From Chrysemys picta bellii (Eukaryota; Chordata; Testudines; Emydidae), in NCBI RefSeq assembly GCF_011386835.1, contig NC_088792.1, positions 66,093,287 through 66,157,286 of the forward strand: a stretch of 64,000 bases of DNA, read 5' to 3'. Both the position numbers and the translations under genes were made by a program. Positions 21,651-32,629 of this stretch are shown in pieces. Each line of letters begins with the position of its first letter. Position 1 is the stretch's first letter. The notes beneath the pieces were generated by a model. It did no database searches. It worked only from the letters and a program-made list of their open reading frames with translations, and was not told the origin of the DNA.

Positions 21651-22310
21651 CTATGAGAGTAACGGATCATCTTTCAGGATAGGTTGTAGATCTCTGATGA
21701 TGCGCTGGAGAGGTTTTAGTTGGGGGCTGAAGGTGACAGCTAGTGGTGTTCTGTTATTTTCTTTGTTGGGCCTGTCTTGTAGGAGGTGACTTCTGGGTAC
21801 TCGTCTGGCTCTGTCAATCTGTTTTTTCACTTCAGCAGGTGGGTATTGTAGTTTTAAGAATGCTTGATAGAGATCTTGTAGGTGCTTGTCTCTATCTGAG
21901 GGATTGGAGCAAATGCGGTTATATCTTAGAGCTTGGCTGTAGACAGTGGATCGTGTGGTGTGTCCTGGATGGAAGCTGGAGGCATATAGGTAAGTGTAGC
22001 AGTCAGTAGGTTTCCGGTATAGGGTGGTATTTATGTGACCATCGCTTATTAGCACAGTAGTGTCCAGGAAATGGACCGCTTGTGTGGATTAATCTAGGCT
22101 GAGGTTGATGGTGGGATGGAAATTATTGAAATCATGGTGGAATTCCTCAAGGGCTTCTTTTCCATGGGTCCAGATGATGAAGATGTCATCAATGTAGCGC
22201 AAGTAGAGTAGGGGCGTTAGGGGACGAGAGCTAAGGAAGCGTTGTTCTAAGCTAAGTTGTTCTTAGCTCTCGTCCCCTAATGCCCCTACTCTACTTGCGC
22301 TACATTGATG
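21651..22310 (-). pseudogene. PLE reverse transcriptase, C-terminal fragment
   Basis: On the - strand the fragment opens with LLYLRYIDDIFIIW, containing the YIDD catalytic pair of aspartates of RT motif C, and GKEALEEFHHDFN. A stop follows in the NLSLD-STQAVHFLDT stretch (near 22088), and the frame then stays open for 134 codons (22055-21651), with TLYRKPTDCYTYLYASSFHP and RYNRICSNPSDRDKHL typical of the PLE RT thumb. The palm motifs upstream of YIDD are missing because of 5' truncation. After the stop at 21651 the frame must shift to reach the linker and endonuclease. Confidence 0.9.
22187..22310. repeat. 49-bp inverted repeat closing the PLE 5' end
   Basis: Left arm 22187-22235, loop of 26 nt, right arm 22262-22310. 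The arms match at 48 of 49 positions. The single difference is a CpG-to-TpG change. The arm encodes the YIDD region, so a piece of the element was copied back in reverse orientation at insertion. Such inverted 5' pieces are a known hallmark of PLE insertions. Confidence 0.9.
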
Positions 22311-24873
22311 TTTCCTTTCACACTCTAATGTATAAAACTATGTTATATCAAGTGGCTAATTATTTCCCTTGAAGGTTTAACACCAAGGCGTGTATAGAAG
22401 AAATTTTGGAATGGAAAGCAAACAGAAAAAGATGTATGGATATAATGTCAGACTCACAGATTGCAGTTAGTCAGCTTGAATTGCTTTAAATTGCCAGAGT
22501 CGGAGGTAACAAGATAAAGGAAAATTGATTCAATCAGTTTTAAAGTAGTTTTCCTGAGTTACTGTAACAAGCACTTGACTACTTTTATCCTTTTTGTTAG
22601 AAACAATTGAAAGAAGAAGGATTTGCACTTGACAGGGCTTTATTCTTAAAGTTAAAATTATCCACAAGAGCATACACAGTGCTTTCCGATGTAATTAGTG
22701 CAAGGAATTGTGTGGTGTGGATGTGTGTATCAGTTTTCAAGTGTGCAGTCCATTTCACTGAAATGTATATGGTCAGATAATAAGGGCCACTTTGCTGCCT
22801 GCTGCAGGATTTGTCACATGAGCATACCTCAGCAGGATTAGGCTCTGGCAGTAAGCAGACCAGGATTTAGGCATTAGGTTTGTTGGAAGACTGATTTTTG
22901 ACATATTCATTCACAGGACTAGATTCACCCTGGCTGGTGGAGGGAAGTGCAAATGGCACCTGCTTGTGCTAGTGAGTCCTACTGTGCCCGATTCATGGAG
23001 AGTTTCCATCATCAGCTTTGCTTGTGGGTTACGCCAGGAGAGGGAAGCTTTAATTTTTGTCAATTAGTGCATCAGAGCCCTGATGTTCTAAATCAAACGT
23101 GTCCCCTGCTATTGGCATGACACTCCCTTTCCTCACCTCTGAGAATGCTCAGCAAGTAGGATAGGGCTGGCTTTCCTGCAATGAGAGGGATTCATGTGAA
23201 AGATTAAAACAAGCTGCTATAAAGGACTAGCACAAATGGTGTCTCATGATGGTTTAGAAATTCTGAGAGCAGAATGTTCCTTCCTGCCTCTCAATGTTTT
23301 CCCCTTACACTATTTTTATACCTTCCTCGTGTCAGAATTAAGATGCTGGATGAAGAACTCGTTATAAAACAACCAAACTCCCCAGTTTTATCAGACATAT
23401 AATCCCCTTCAAGTTTGTCACTATTTCTAGGCCTGAAATATCTGCAGGTATGTTTGGCTCCTGCTCGCCTCACAGTTCCATACCCTGTGGCCAACAAGCT
23501 CTGAGCATAGTTGTCATTTCTACTTCCCCCTCTCCACAATGATTCAATACTCCGTCTAGGATGCTTCGATCATCCTCTTTCTCCAGCTGGTTTTTCCAAA
23601 ATAGGCAAGAAGAGCCACAACATTTTGCACAAAAATATTTAAATCATCCTGCATAACCAGCAATAAAAATAATGTTAATGTTAAATAATGTTATTTTCCT
23701 TTCCCCAGGCTGGATTTTGCTAAAACCGCTGAGTGTAAATTGGGCCTTTGCTCACAGTCACTCCCAATTCTGAAATACGTTTGCATCCGCCTCATTTTAA
23801 AAGTCCAACAGTGCTGATGAAATGTAATTAATATAGAAAGGCGACACCATTTTCTGCAAGTCTTCGAAGATTCCTCTGTGCTGTTCTTAGACATGAAAAA
23901 CATTGTATTGAAGCATGCAGCATGTTAGACAGGGTATTTATGGATTTCCTTCCATGAAATTAGGAACTGATGAATTGCAGTGTTACACCAGAAGCAAGGT
24001 TGTTATATTATACAGAGTCTAATAAGCAGAAAGAAAATATTCGAAACATAAACATTTTACCGTCATCATTCTCAAAATACTGGACATTCACAACCCACAA
24101 ATGCCCAGATTATAAACTTGCAAACTGCATTAATGTGGCAGTAAAACTTACTAGTCTGAAAGCTGCACTTGTAAAATATTTATGAATACACATAGTTGTC
24201 ACAGGAAAAAAACTGCACTGTCAGCTCAACCTTCCTCCCCATTCCCTTTTCCTCTCTGCCATCCCTTTATGGATTGTATCTCATGAAATTCACAGCATGA
24301 GCATTAGAAAATTATTTTGGAAATACCACAGTGAAAGATTTTGCATTACAAAAGAAAATACAGCTGCTTCCACACATTTTTTGGCACAATCATTTGATTC
24401 ACTGCCTTCTTGACTCAGAAAGGTGGACTTGGTTTCTTTCCTTCATTTCTTCAGTTCTGTTTATATTTTATTTTTACATGTCCAGTTTTTCAAATTAGAA
24501 AGCAAAATTTTACAGATTGAATTTAAATATTTCCATATCATTTAAAATTCACTTTAAGTAATACAACATATTTTATAGCTAGCTAGATGCATGCATATGC
24601 GATGATTGTCTGAGGTACTACCCCTGTAACTTTGATTGACTTCAGTGGGATTTGTGGGTGCTCAGCAATTTTGAAGATCAGGCCCAAAGTGTCCAAAAAT
24701 ATGCTAGATGCTAAAAATGTGTGCATAAATATGGTACCACAAGACAAGTCTCTGCCCAAAAGACCTTACAGTCTATGATTCCAATCAGCAAACAGTTATG
24801 GAAGTGCTTAACTTTATACATATGAATAGTCCCAGTATTATAGAGGTGTATGGGGGATATTAGGGAGAGGTAA
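22311..24873. other. Non-coding DNA
   Basis: No gene. About 24610-24690 holds an old dispersed motif with TTGATTGACTTCAGTGGGA followed by GGTGCTCAGCA and GATCAGGCCC, seen in similar form at several other places in the window. Confidence 0.55.
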
Positions 24874-24875
24874 TA

Positions 24876-25949
24876 CAGTAACTCCTCACTTAACATTGTA
24901 GTTATGTTCCTGAAAAATGTGATTTTAAGCAAAACAATGTTAAGCGAATCCAATTTCCCCGTAAGAATTAATGTAAATGAGGGGGTTAGGTTCCAGGGAA
25001 ATTTTTTTTCTCCAGACAAAAGACTATATTATAAATATTATATATATTGTTTAAAACTTATACTGTGTGTGTGTGTGTGTGTAAGTATAGTATAAGTTTA
25101 AGTATATACATAGTATAAGTTTAAGTATATACACAGTATAAGTTTTAAACAAACAATTTAATACCGATACACAGTGATGATGATTGTGAAGCTTGGTTGA
25201 GATGGAGGAGTCAGAGGGTGGATATTTCCCAGGGAATGCCTTACTGCTAAATGATGAACAAGCAATTGGCTGAGCCCTCGAGGGTTAACTCTCACACTCT
25301 ACAAGGCAGCAAGAACGGAGGGAGGGGAGACAGCATCGCAGACAGAGACAGAGACACACACCGTATGTGAGAGAGAGACAGGCGCATTTCCCCTTTAAGT
25401 ATGCTGACCCTACTCTTAAGTACACTGCCTTGTTAATTAGATCAGCTTGCTGAGACCACAGCTGCTGCCAACAAGCTCCCTCTGTCCTGAGCCCTGTCAT
25501 GTGTCCCCCCTATGGAAGATGAGGTAAGCGGGGTGCAGGAGCAGGGGGAGGGGGACACTCTGACAGCCCCCGTCCTTCTCCTCTGCCCCCCGCACGGCAA
25601 GCAGGAGTCTCGGGGAGCAGCTCCAAGGCAGAGGGCAGGAGCAGCACATGGCAGTGGTGGGAGGGACAGCTGAACTCCTGGCAATTGCTAGCCTGCTGGG
25701 CAGCTGCTGCACAGGGAACTTAGGGGAGCGGGGAGCTAATAGGAGGACTACTGGTCCACCCTGGTTCCAAGCCCCCACCAGCTAGCTGCAATGAGTTGCT
25801 CTTCCTGCAAGCAGTGGACAAAGCAGGCGGCTGCCAAACGACGTTAGAAGGGAGCATTGCACAACTTTAAATGAACATGTTCCCTAATTGATCAGCAACA
25901 TAACAATGAAACAACATTAACCGGGACGACTTTAAGTAAGGAGTTACTG
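24876..25949. mobile_element. Tigger/pogo-like (Tc1/mariner superfamily) non-autonomous element, 1.07 kb
   Basis: Starts CAGTAACTCCTCACTTAACA and ends ACTTTAAGTAAGGAGTTACTG, inverted repeats of about 20 bp, with TA on both sides (24874-24875 and 25950-25951) as expected for Tc1/mariner. Subterminal motifs AAAACAATGTTAAGCG and GAAACAACATTAACCGGGA are also inverted. The middle is not transposase-like: it holds a tandem repeat (25068-25150) and a GC-richer segment (25440-25830). No transposase frame was found. Confidence 0.82.
25063..25150. repeat. (TG)n plus 26-bp tandem repeat inside the Tigger-like element
   Basis: A TG dinucleotide run (about 25064-25082) is followed by two to three copies of a ~30-bp unit built from AGTATAAGTTTAAGTATATACA. 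It lies wholly within the transposon. Confidence 0.75.
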
Positions 25950-25982
25950 TACCTCTGTTGGAGGAATACGTCATGCTCCTTA

Positions 25983-26273
25983 GGGCAGATCTACACTATC
26001 ACTGCCAGTCAATCAAAGCTATGCAATTTGAGTTATGTTAGTAGTGTAACGCAAGTCGACGTAGGTTAGATCTACTTATTGCAGGGTCCACACTATGCTA
26101 CATCAATGGGAGATGCTCTCCCGCCGATATTGCTTCCGCTTCTCATTCAGGTGGAGAACAGAAATCAATGGAAGAGCGCTCTCCCATCGATTGAGCGGGT
26201 CTTCCCTAGACCCACTAATTCAATGCAATCAATTGCAGCAGCGCCGATTTAGCTCTGTAGTGAAGACAAGCCC
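25983..26273. mobile_element. Harbinger MITE, 291 bp, TTA target duplication
   Basis: Ends GGGCAGATCTACACTATC and GCTCTGTAGTGAAGACAAGCCC (inverted: GGGCTTGTCTTCACTACA). TTA lies on both sides (25980-25982 and 26274-26276). Internal GTCGACGTAGG and CTCTCCCATCGAT motifs are the CpG- and GTCGAC-rich text shared with the coding Harbinger elements at 16844 and 63225. No ORF. Confidence 0.88.
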
Positions 26274-26276
26274 TTA

Positions 26277-27640
26277 GAAGCAGTTCATCTGCTTTGGTCT
26301 ACACCTACACTCAGCTCTCACCTGTGGCTCCAAGTAGCTGTTTGCATGTGACAGTGGCCACACCCCAGTAAACCGCTTCAACAAGCAGGCTAAACCAGAT
26401 AGGACTACATGTGTAAACTTTGGCAGGATCATAGACTAGACAGACTAGACAGAAACGAAAAAGCGAGGAAGGGATGAAATCCTCTGAATTCATTATTCAT
26501 GTCAATGGGAGTTAAAGTCAATGGGAGTTTTGCCTGAGTGAAGACTTTAGTGTTGAATTAACAAAGGACTCAGCACTGAAGTTAGAAAAGTCAGGAAATA
26601 AAAATGTCAGTGTTCTAGTAACAGTAACTTGCCCCTATTGCACATTCATAACATTGCTGATTCTGAGTTAATCAGTTAAAAGTAAGCCTGGACAGTTGTT
26701 CAGATACAATAGGAATGAGTGAGTTTAATCTAAGTACTTATATGGCTTCAATCACAGTAATATCCTAGTGGCACTGAAATGCCTATACATTAAAAAACCC
26801 ACCTGCAGCATGTAAAATGTAAGTGAGTAACTGTTCATATGAAAAGCTTTTATTTTTCACTTCCAGACATGCTTGCATTGTATTAACACAGTTCTTTGAC
26901 ATTTTTAGGGCCAAATTTTAGGGCTACGTTCAGCATGCACAATAAGGATGAGATTTTTGAAGACAGCTCTGTTCTTATTTAGACACCAGAATAAGTGGCT
27001 AGATTCATTTGCAGGGGAGCTCATCGCAATGAATGCTGCATTCGTTTGAAAATCTGGGCAGAAATGTCACAATGGGACATGTGAAAATCTGGCCCCAACT
27101 GTAGGTGCTGACCAGTTTAGAATCTGGCCTTTAGCGTCCCTGTTTGTTCTTCCCCCCACTACCCCAGTAACTGGCAATTTTGCCTCTCTCCCATTGCAGC
27201 AACTCGGTGGGAGTTCTCAGCCCCCTACCCCGCTCTGCCCCTTCTGCAAGGGGAGAGGGAAGGTTGGGGGATCCACAAAAAGGACTGCTCGGTGGGAGGG
27301 TATTTACATAAGGTTTTGGACCCGAGGGCGAATCCTCCATGAATCCTGATTGTGAAACAAGCACCACTGAACACTGCAGTTCCCCCAGCTCCCTTTTGAA
27401 CCAGGCACAGAATATTTAGGATTGATTGGGCCAGTGTGGTGCCAACTAATATGTGAATAAAGAGCTCAGGCACTTTGCACTCTTACATAGCTATGGTAAA
27501 GATCTGGCCCATTATAAACACTACTGTATGCTCTAGTGTCCCAGCCCCCTGCTGTATAGAAACTACATTTAATAAGACAGGTGTGAATGGGCTGATGTAT
27601 GGGAAGAATAGTCAATAACTTACATTTCAAGGAGACAAGC
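26277..27640. other. Non-coding DNA with a dispersed repeat fragment
   Basis: The part ~26905-27125 carries inverted GGGCCAAATTTT/GAAAATCTGGCCCC and TAGAATCTGGCC motifs of an old dispersed family also seen at 15395-15560. No gene. Confidence 0.5.
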
Positions 27641-27768
27641 ATCAGAGGGGTAGCCGTGTTAGTCTGGATCTGTAAAAAGCAACAAAGGGTCCTGTGGCAC
27701 CTTAAAGACTAATAGATGTATTGGAGCATAAGCTTTCGTGGGTGAATGCCCACTTCATCAGACGCATG
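27641..27768 (-). mobile_element. PLE 3' tail copy, long form
   Basis: On the - strand the copy begins GCATGCGTCTGATGAAG, runs through the hammerhead-like motif, CCAATACATCTATTAGTC and AAGGTGCCACAGGACCC, and ends CTAACACGGCTACCCCTCTGA. It carries ~40 bp more at the 3' end than the copies at 15696 and 37281. No convincing target duplication was found. It is probably an independent insertion of the tail. Confidence 0.7.
27724..27761 (-). ncRNA. Hammerhead-ribozyme-like motif with intact core bases
   Basis: This is the best-preserved of the set. On the - strand: CUGAUGA (exact core), one extra A, helix II GUGGG/CCCAC around a CAUUCA loop, GAAA (exact), minimal helix III GC-UUAU-GC closed by A15.1-U16.1, and C17 as the predicted cleavage nucleotide (complement of 27724). 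Short-helix-III hammerheads are known from PLEs. Missing are a clear helix I between the sequences on either side, and an explanation for the extra A before helix II. Activity is therefore unproven. Confidence 0.5.
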
Positions 27769-29812
27769 CTTGCAGATGTTTGTGACCCTTAAAGGATTGA
27801 TACCTTTCAAATTAATGAGGGCACAGCTCATCAAAAAAAAAAAAATGAACAGTAGCCGTTCTACAGTACTTCCTTTAAAGTGACATCTGGGGTGAATTAG
27901 GTTGCTTTCAGACTGTGGCACTGCTACAGATGTTGAGGTGTAAATGTGTTTTTCAGGAATGGTAGATTATGTGCTCATGATGTAGACTACTTTTATTAGG
28001 AGCTCCAACGCCACATTTACCGAAATATGAAGAATGACAGAAAAGAGAAGAAAATGCCTTTGGAGCTTAAATTACAACCACATCTAATGAACTCAGAGGT
28101 GTTTTCACTTACTCTGGTATTACTTTTCAACTCCTCAGTTTAAATGAACCTAGTGATCATAACAGTAAATATGGGCTCAAAAGATATCCCAAGAGGTATC
28201 ATTAGTCACATATTACATCCTTTTCTAATTTGTACCCTTACCATGTTGCAGGATTTCACAGGACTGCTGAAACCTCCAGAATTTCATGTTTCCCTCAGCA
28301 GTCTCCCATAACCCTTAGTCTGAATGACATGTATTATTTCCTCAGTGAACATGTGATGTAGAGGAGTTAGTAAAAGATTTATTGTAAGGAAAACTAGATG
28401 TTTTATTTCCAGCCTAATTGAATACATTATTGCTCTGTGTTTAAAAAGCTGTGTTGATGTATTACACCTCAGTGCAACTACACACATGCCATCTGCAGCA
28501 AGAGTGCTTATTAGACTACAAATCAGAATACAGATGTTAGTAGAAACAATAAGTTACAGTACAGTTTTAATACATAAGTCTTAGGGAAGAATAAAAGAAA
28601 AGCCTGATGGAAGAGTCACACAATTTTGGTATTTTAAACTGTTGAAAATGGGGGCCAATGATAGAACTGAAAAGGAAAATCCTCTTTTATTATATGGGTG
28701 AAAAGGGGGCTATAATATTATCCCCCTGTCAGTTAAGTGGGAAAGGGAGGTAAGGAGATAGATACCACTAGATCCAGCAAAGATTAAGTACAGGTTAGAA
28801 CCACTTCAAAGTTCACACTAGGGTAGAAGGACAGCACAAAGCCATATGCAACACTGGAACCCCACATAAAGGGTGAAATTCTCTCCACCTGCCAAAGCCC
28901 AAGTATTTGGACTGGGTGCAGGTGGAGTTCAGAGCAGTTGGAGGATGTGAAATCTCCCCTTCCCTCAACCCACACCCTGTATAAAGGGCTGCCATGCAAA
29001 CCAACCCCCCGCAGCTTCTATTTCAGCTTTTCCATGCAGCTGAACCGAGTCTTGGGTCAATTAGATCCATGCAAATTAATACGGAGCTGTGGCCCCTTCT
29101 CTCTCCTGCCTTCACTGTGGTTTTCTGCACTAGTATACACGGGGCCAGCACTGACAACTCTTTTTACAGCATATAAAGAGGTGAAGGGGGACTACTGCTG
29201 GTTGGTCCACCAGCAGAACACCTGCACAGCCACTTCTTGGGGCTTAATTGGTACATAGGAGCTCATGTTAGCCCATTGCATCACAGATGAATTTCACTCC
29301 ATGTCCTTGATTTGAGGCTTAAATGGTGCCTAAACCATTCTGCAGGCTTTTTGCACTGGAGTGAATTTCACCCTACATGATTTCTAGCAATTACCTATTT
29401 GTTTTTAAACAGATCTGCACATTTTTGTTTATTAATAGTTACATAAATATATTAAATTATACTGCTAAATAACAGATGATCTTCATGTTGTCATTTGTTC
29501 TGAGGCCAGGTCAAACCACAGCTGGCTCAGTATGCTCATAACTCCGAAGGTGTTCACCTCTCATCTTTCTCTGTACATGAGCTACCAGTTCAATTCCAAT
29601 GTGCAGCAAATTAAAATTCCCTAAGTGAGATGGGTCTGTGACAGAACTAGAGCTGATATGTAATGATGTTATAAATACTGAGTTGCAATAATGTTATTAA
29701 CATTGTATGTGACTGGATCAGTGTGGGCAAGTTAATTGTATATTGAGTTACTAGAATTTCCTGTATTACTGTATTTATCTAACTTATATTGTGGGTGAGT
29801 GGAATGTTGGAT
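27769..29812. other. Non-coding DNA
   Basis: No gene and no well-bounded repeat recognised. Short overlapping frames at 28784-29258 on both strands have no domain signal. Confidence 0.55.
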
Positions 29813-29900
29813 ATGTCTACACTTTGTGTTGATGGTATAATTTCAACTTGAGGAGACATACCCTTGCTATCTGTTTGGGCTAGTCTGCTAAAAATAGAGT
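29813..29900. mobile_element. Harbinger-type MITE remnant (internally deleted or rearranged)
   Basis: GGATATGTCTACACTTTGTG at 29813 and the inverse AGGAGACATACCC at ~29861-29873 are Harbinger-type ends only 60 bp apart. The text after it (CTTGCTATCTGTTTGGGCTA) looks like interior sequence of the same family. The copy is deleted or rearranged. Confidence 0.35.
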
Positions 29901-32298
29901 CTTGCCACAGTGGCGTGACTATTTTTATCAAGTTTCTATTTCACAGAGAGGGAGATGGGGGGACAAACAATGGAGAATCCACATGCCCCTGCATTTTGTG
30001 AAGCCAAACTAGTAGAAGAATGGCATGTGGATTGTGGATGGGCTGTGGAAGATTCGCCTTGTGTGCCAACATGCAACACAGATCCACTGGGCCAAAACAC
30101 TGAATAGAAGCCAAACAGCAGCTCATGTAGTAATGGCCACAGCTCAGGACGGGGTTGAGGATTCCATGTGGATCTCCATTTGCACCTTGAGAGTATATTT
30201 TGATGGGCACATATCCAATTTATACAGACTGAACACTCTTTCCCAGGATTTGGCCCTAACCTTGCCTTTAGTCTATTGTACATTTGTAACCATTTCCGAA
30301 CCTAAAATATAACTCCTTTTCTTGCTCTTCTCTAGCTCAGTGTCTCTTTTTTTATTAAATCTGGTTATTGCTACTGGATTTATTTTCATTTTGTTTGCGT
30401 AAATCCTGTTTCATTGGCTTTTTCTCTGCCTGAGCAATGGAGGTTTATTTTCCAAAGGCCCAAGAAGGACCATTGCCTTTTCCTCCTGATGCACTATCTT
30501 TCCAAACTACCCTCCATCTATTTTTAAACACCCTTGGGCTAAAAAAAAAAAATGGGGGGGGGGAACACAGGATAATCATCCATTTTAAATTATCAATAGA
30601 ATGGAACTACTACCAAAAAAAGGAGCTAGCCATTGCTGCAGTCATATCATTCAGACTGTTTAAGTGCAATTCAGATTGGAGCAGAGGAGAGAAACTTACA
30701 ACATGAGGAACATTGTGTAAGGGTGTCTGTCTATAAGGCACTGTTCCTGTATGGGATTGGAATGCTTTTGTGCACTCATGTCTTAGCAATGAAATTTACA
30801 AAGCATTGCTAAGTAGCAGTTATCACTGTAAACTCAGCAAATGTTGGAGATTCTCATACAAATCCAGAGACTTTTTTTTATTGCTTCTCACGTTTCAACA
30901 GGAAAAAAGTCACCAGCAGAAGACTCTTCTTTTTGCAGACCACTTATTTGAAATGGGAAGTATTTTGGTGAGAACCAGGGGATCTCTGAGCAGACACAGT
31001 GAGACCTGGCAACTTAAAGCCGCCTTTGCAGTGGGGCAAAAAGGTGGAACAAAACAGCTACCTAGATCTAAATTACACAGTATTTGTCTAGAGTTGTTTG
31101 GCAATGAATTACTTTAATGTATACATATAATTTTCCCCTTGGAACAAAAACTGCCTTTTAAATTCTTCTCAGTCAAGTTTCCCTGACAAACTTGTTTGAT
31201 GGGCTTCAGGGACCTGAAGCAAGCTTCCACGGAAAAAGTAACCATCACTCATGCTTCATTGGATTTCTATGACAGAATGATCAAATTCTGTAGAACCTGG
31301 CATAAGCACATCATTATCAGGCCCTGCTTTAGCATTTCTTAACTGATCACGGATGCTGAGGTCCTTGGTGACTCCTGCGTTCTGGCACTGTTTGTAGTTA
31401 TTTGACCTTTTCTCTGTGGATAATCCACACAAAAAGCCCTAATTACTTCCCCAGCTTTGAGCAGTCCAGCAGTGTGAATAATCAATGACACTGATTTAGG
31501 GTATTGCACAATCAGATGCTTATGGTGTTTAAAGAACATTTTTCTATTGACCTGCCACAGCTGTAGGACAACACCAAGCACTAAAGCTGCTGCTGTAATC
31601 ACAAGTTGACCAGATGACCTTGGGGGGTCTGCATTTCACTATTGGGGCCTTGGTATACAAGATATTGATATTGGAAGCCTTGTCATGATAGACAGCATTT
31701 TTAAGAAGACAGCTCCTCAGGTGTTAACATAGCAAGTGTATTATACAAAGCACAAGGTCCTAGTGTTTATATGATAATAGCTGAGCACAATGTTCACTTA
31801 CATGTTATGATCCTCTTAATTTTTATTTTAGCTGCAGGGGGAACACAGTAGCAGAAGGCTTCTTCCCAGTTTGATTTTAACAAAATGTAACTGAGACAAC
31901 TAAAATATTCTGTCCCTTGACTGTACACAGTCACACTTTTAAAGATGAAGACAGAGTAGGAAAGGAGATAGCAATTGCCAAGGTGCTTTTATAGACTAAA
32001 ATGTCTGAAAGAAACAATATGAATTAATTAATATGAATTAATGTTACCACTTGCCCATCTTTCAGGCTTTTTTTTTTTAAAGCAGGCCCACTCTATTGTG
32101 GTTTGATTTTAAATGAAAGCTTTGCAGAGTTTTCTATAAGGAACCATTTCCAGGAATGAATAATATAGCAGGACAACTGAGCATTTGCCTTGGGAATGCT
32201 TTGAAACAAACATTTTCCCCTCCCAACACCCACACACATACACACAACATATGAGAAAAAATAGAGGGTGGAAAAATAGGTATGAAGAGAGACATGAA
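29901..32298. other. Non-coding DNA
   Basis: No supported gene. An exon-like 29-bp stretch (30940-30968) with good acceptor and donor exists but is incompatible in phase with the confirmed exons. Homopolymer A and G runs lie at 30541-30562. Confidence 0.5.
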
Positions 32299-32301
32299 TA
32301 A

Positions 32302-32626
32302 GGCTTTGTCTTCACTACTGAAAATGGTGTATGTTTTTACCTCAGGGTAATTAGTGTGTGTCAGTTATCCTGAGGTAAACACGCAGTGAAGACAAGACAC
32401 TTTAGTTGTACCACAAGGTAAAGTAGACACGGTCAGTATTATACCCCTGCCTGGGGTTGACCTTAGCTAGCTTACCTCTCAATAAAATTAAAGTGCCTCA
32501 TCTTTGCTGTGTTTTTACTTTGTGCTTTAGTTATCCAGCAGTAAGAAATTCTCTCTCACGCGCACATACACACTCACCCACCCGCTCTCCCAGCTGCTCC
32601 CTTTTATTAGCAGTGAAGGCAAGGCC
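32302..32626. mobile_element. Harbinger-type MITE, 325 bp, TAA target duplication
   Basis: Starts GGCTTTGTCTTCACTACTG and ends GCAGTGAAGGCAAGGCC. The second, inverted, is GGCCTTGCCTTCACTGC. TAA stands on both sides (32299-32301 and 32627-32629). Inner inverted motifs ACCTCAGGGTAA/TTATCCTGAGGTAA follow the left end. A CA-rich stretch lies near 32560-32580. Non-coding. Confidence 0.85.
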
Positions 32627-32629
32627 TAA

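Larger units (their letters stand above)
20839..22310 (-). mobile_element. 5'-truncated Penelope-like element (Neptune type) with snap-back 5' end
   Basis: On the - strand this 1.47-kb copy runs from the YIDD motif of the reverse transcriptase, through a Cys-x-x-Cys linker and a GIY-YIG endonuclease, to a 3' UTR whose last ~90 bp are the repeated tail seen five more times in the window. The tail ends GGTGCCACAAGTACTCC at 20839. At the truncated end 49 bp are repeated in inverted orientation (22187-22235 and 22262-22310). Stops and at least two frame changes make it dead. It is a PLE and not a CR1 or L2 LINE: the GIY-YIG domain and RT order are specific to Penelope. Confidence 0.9.

Noticed and set aside
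20839..22310. Interpretation as a CR1 or L2 LINE
   Set aside because: A GIY-YIG domain downstream of the RT and the Cys linker are specific to Penelope-like elements; CR1 and L2 carry an upstream APE endonuclease.
30940..30968. Possible 29-nt exon (TTTTTGCAG ... TTG|GTGAGA)
   Set aside because: In the phase needed to precede the 35258 exon it contains a stop codon, and no partner exon was found.
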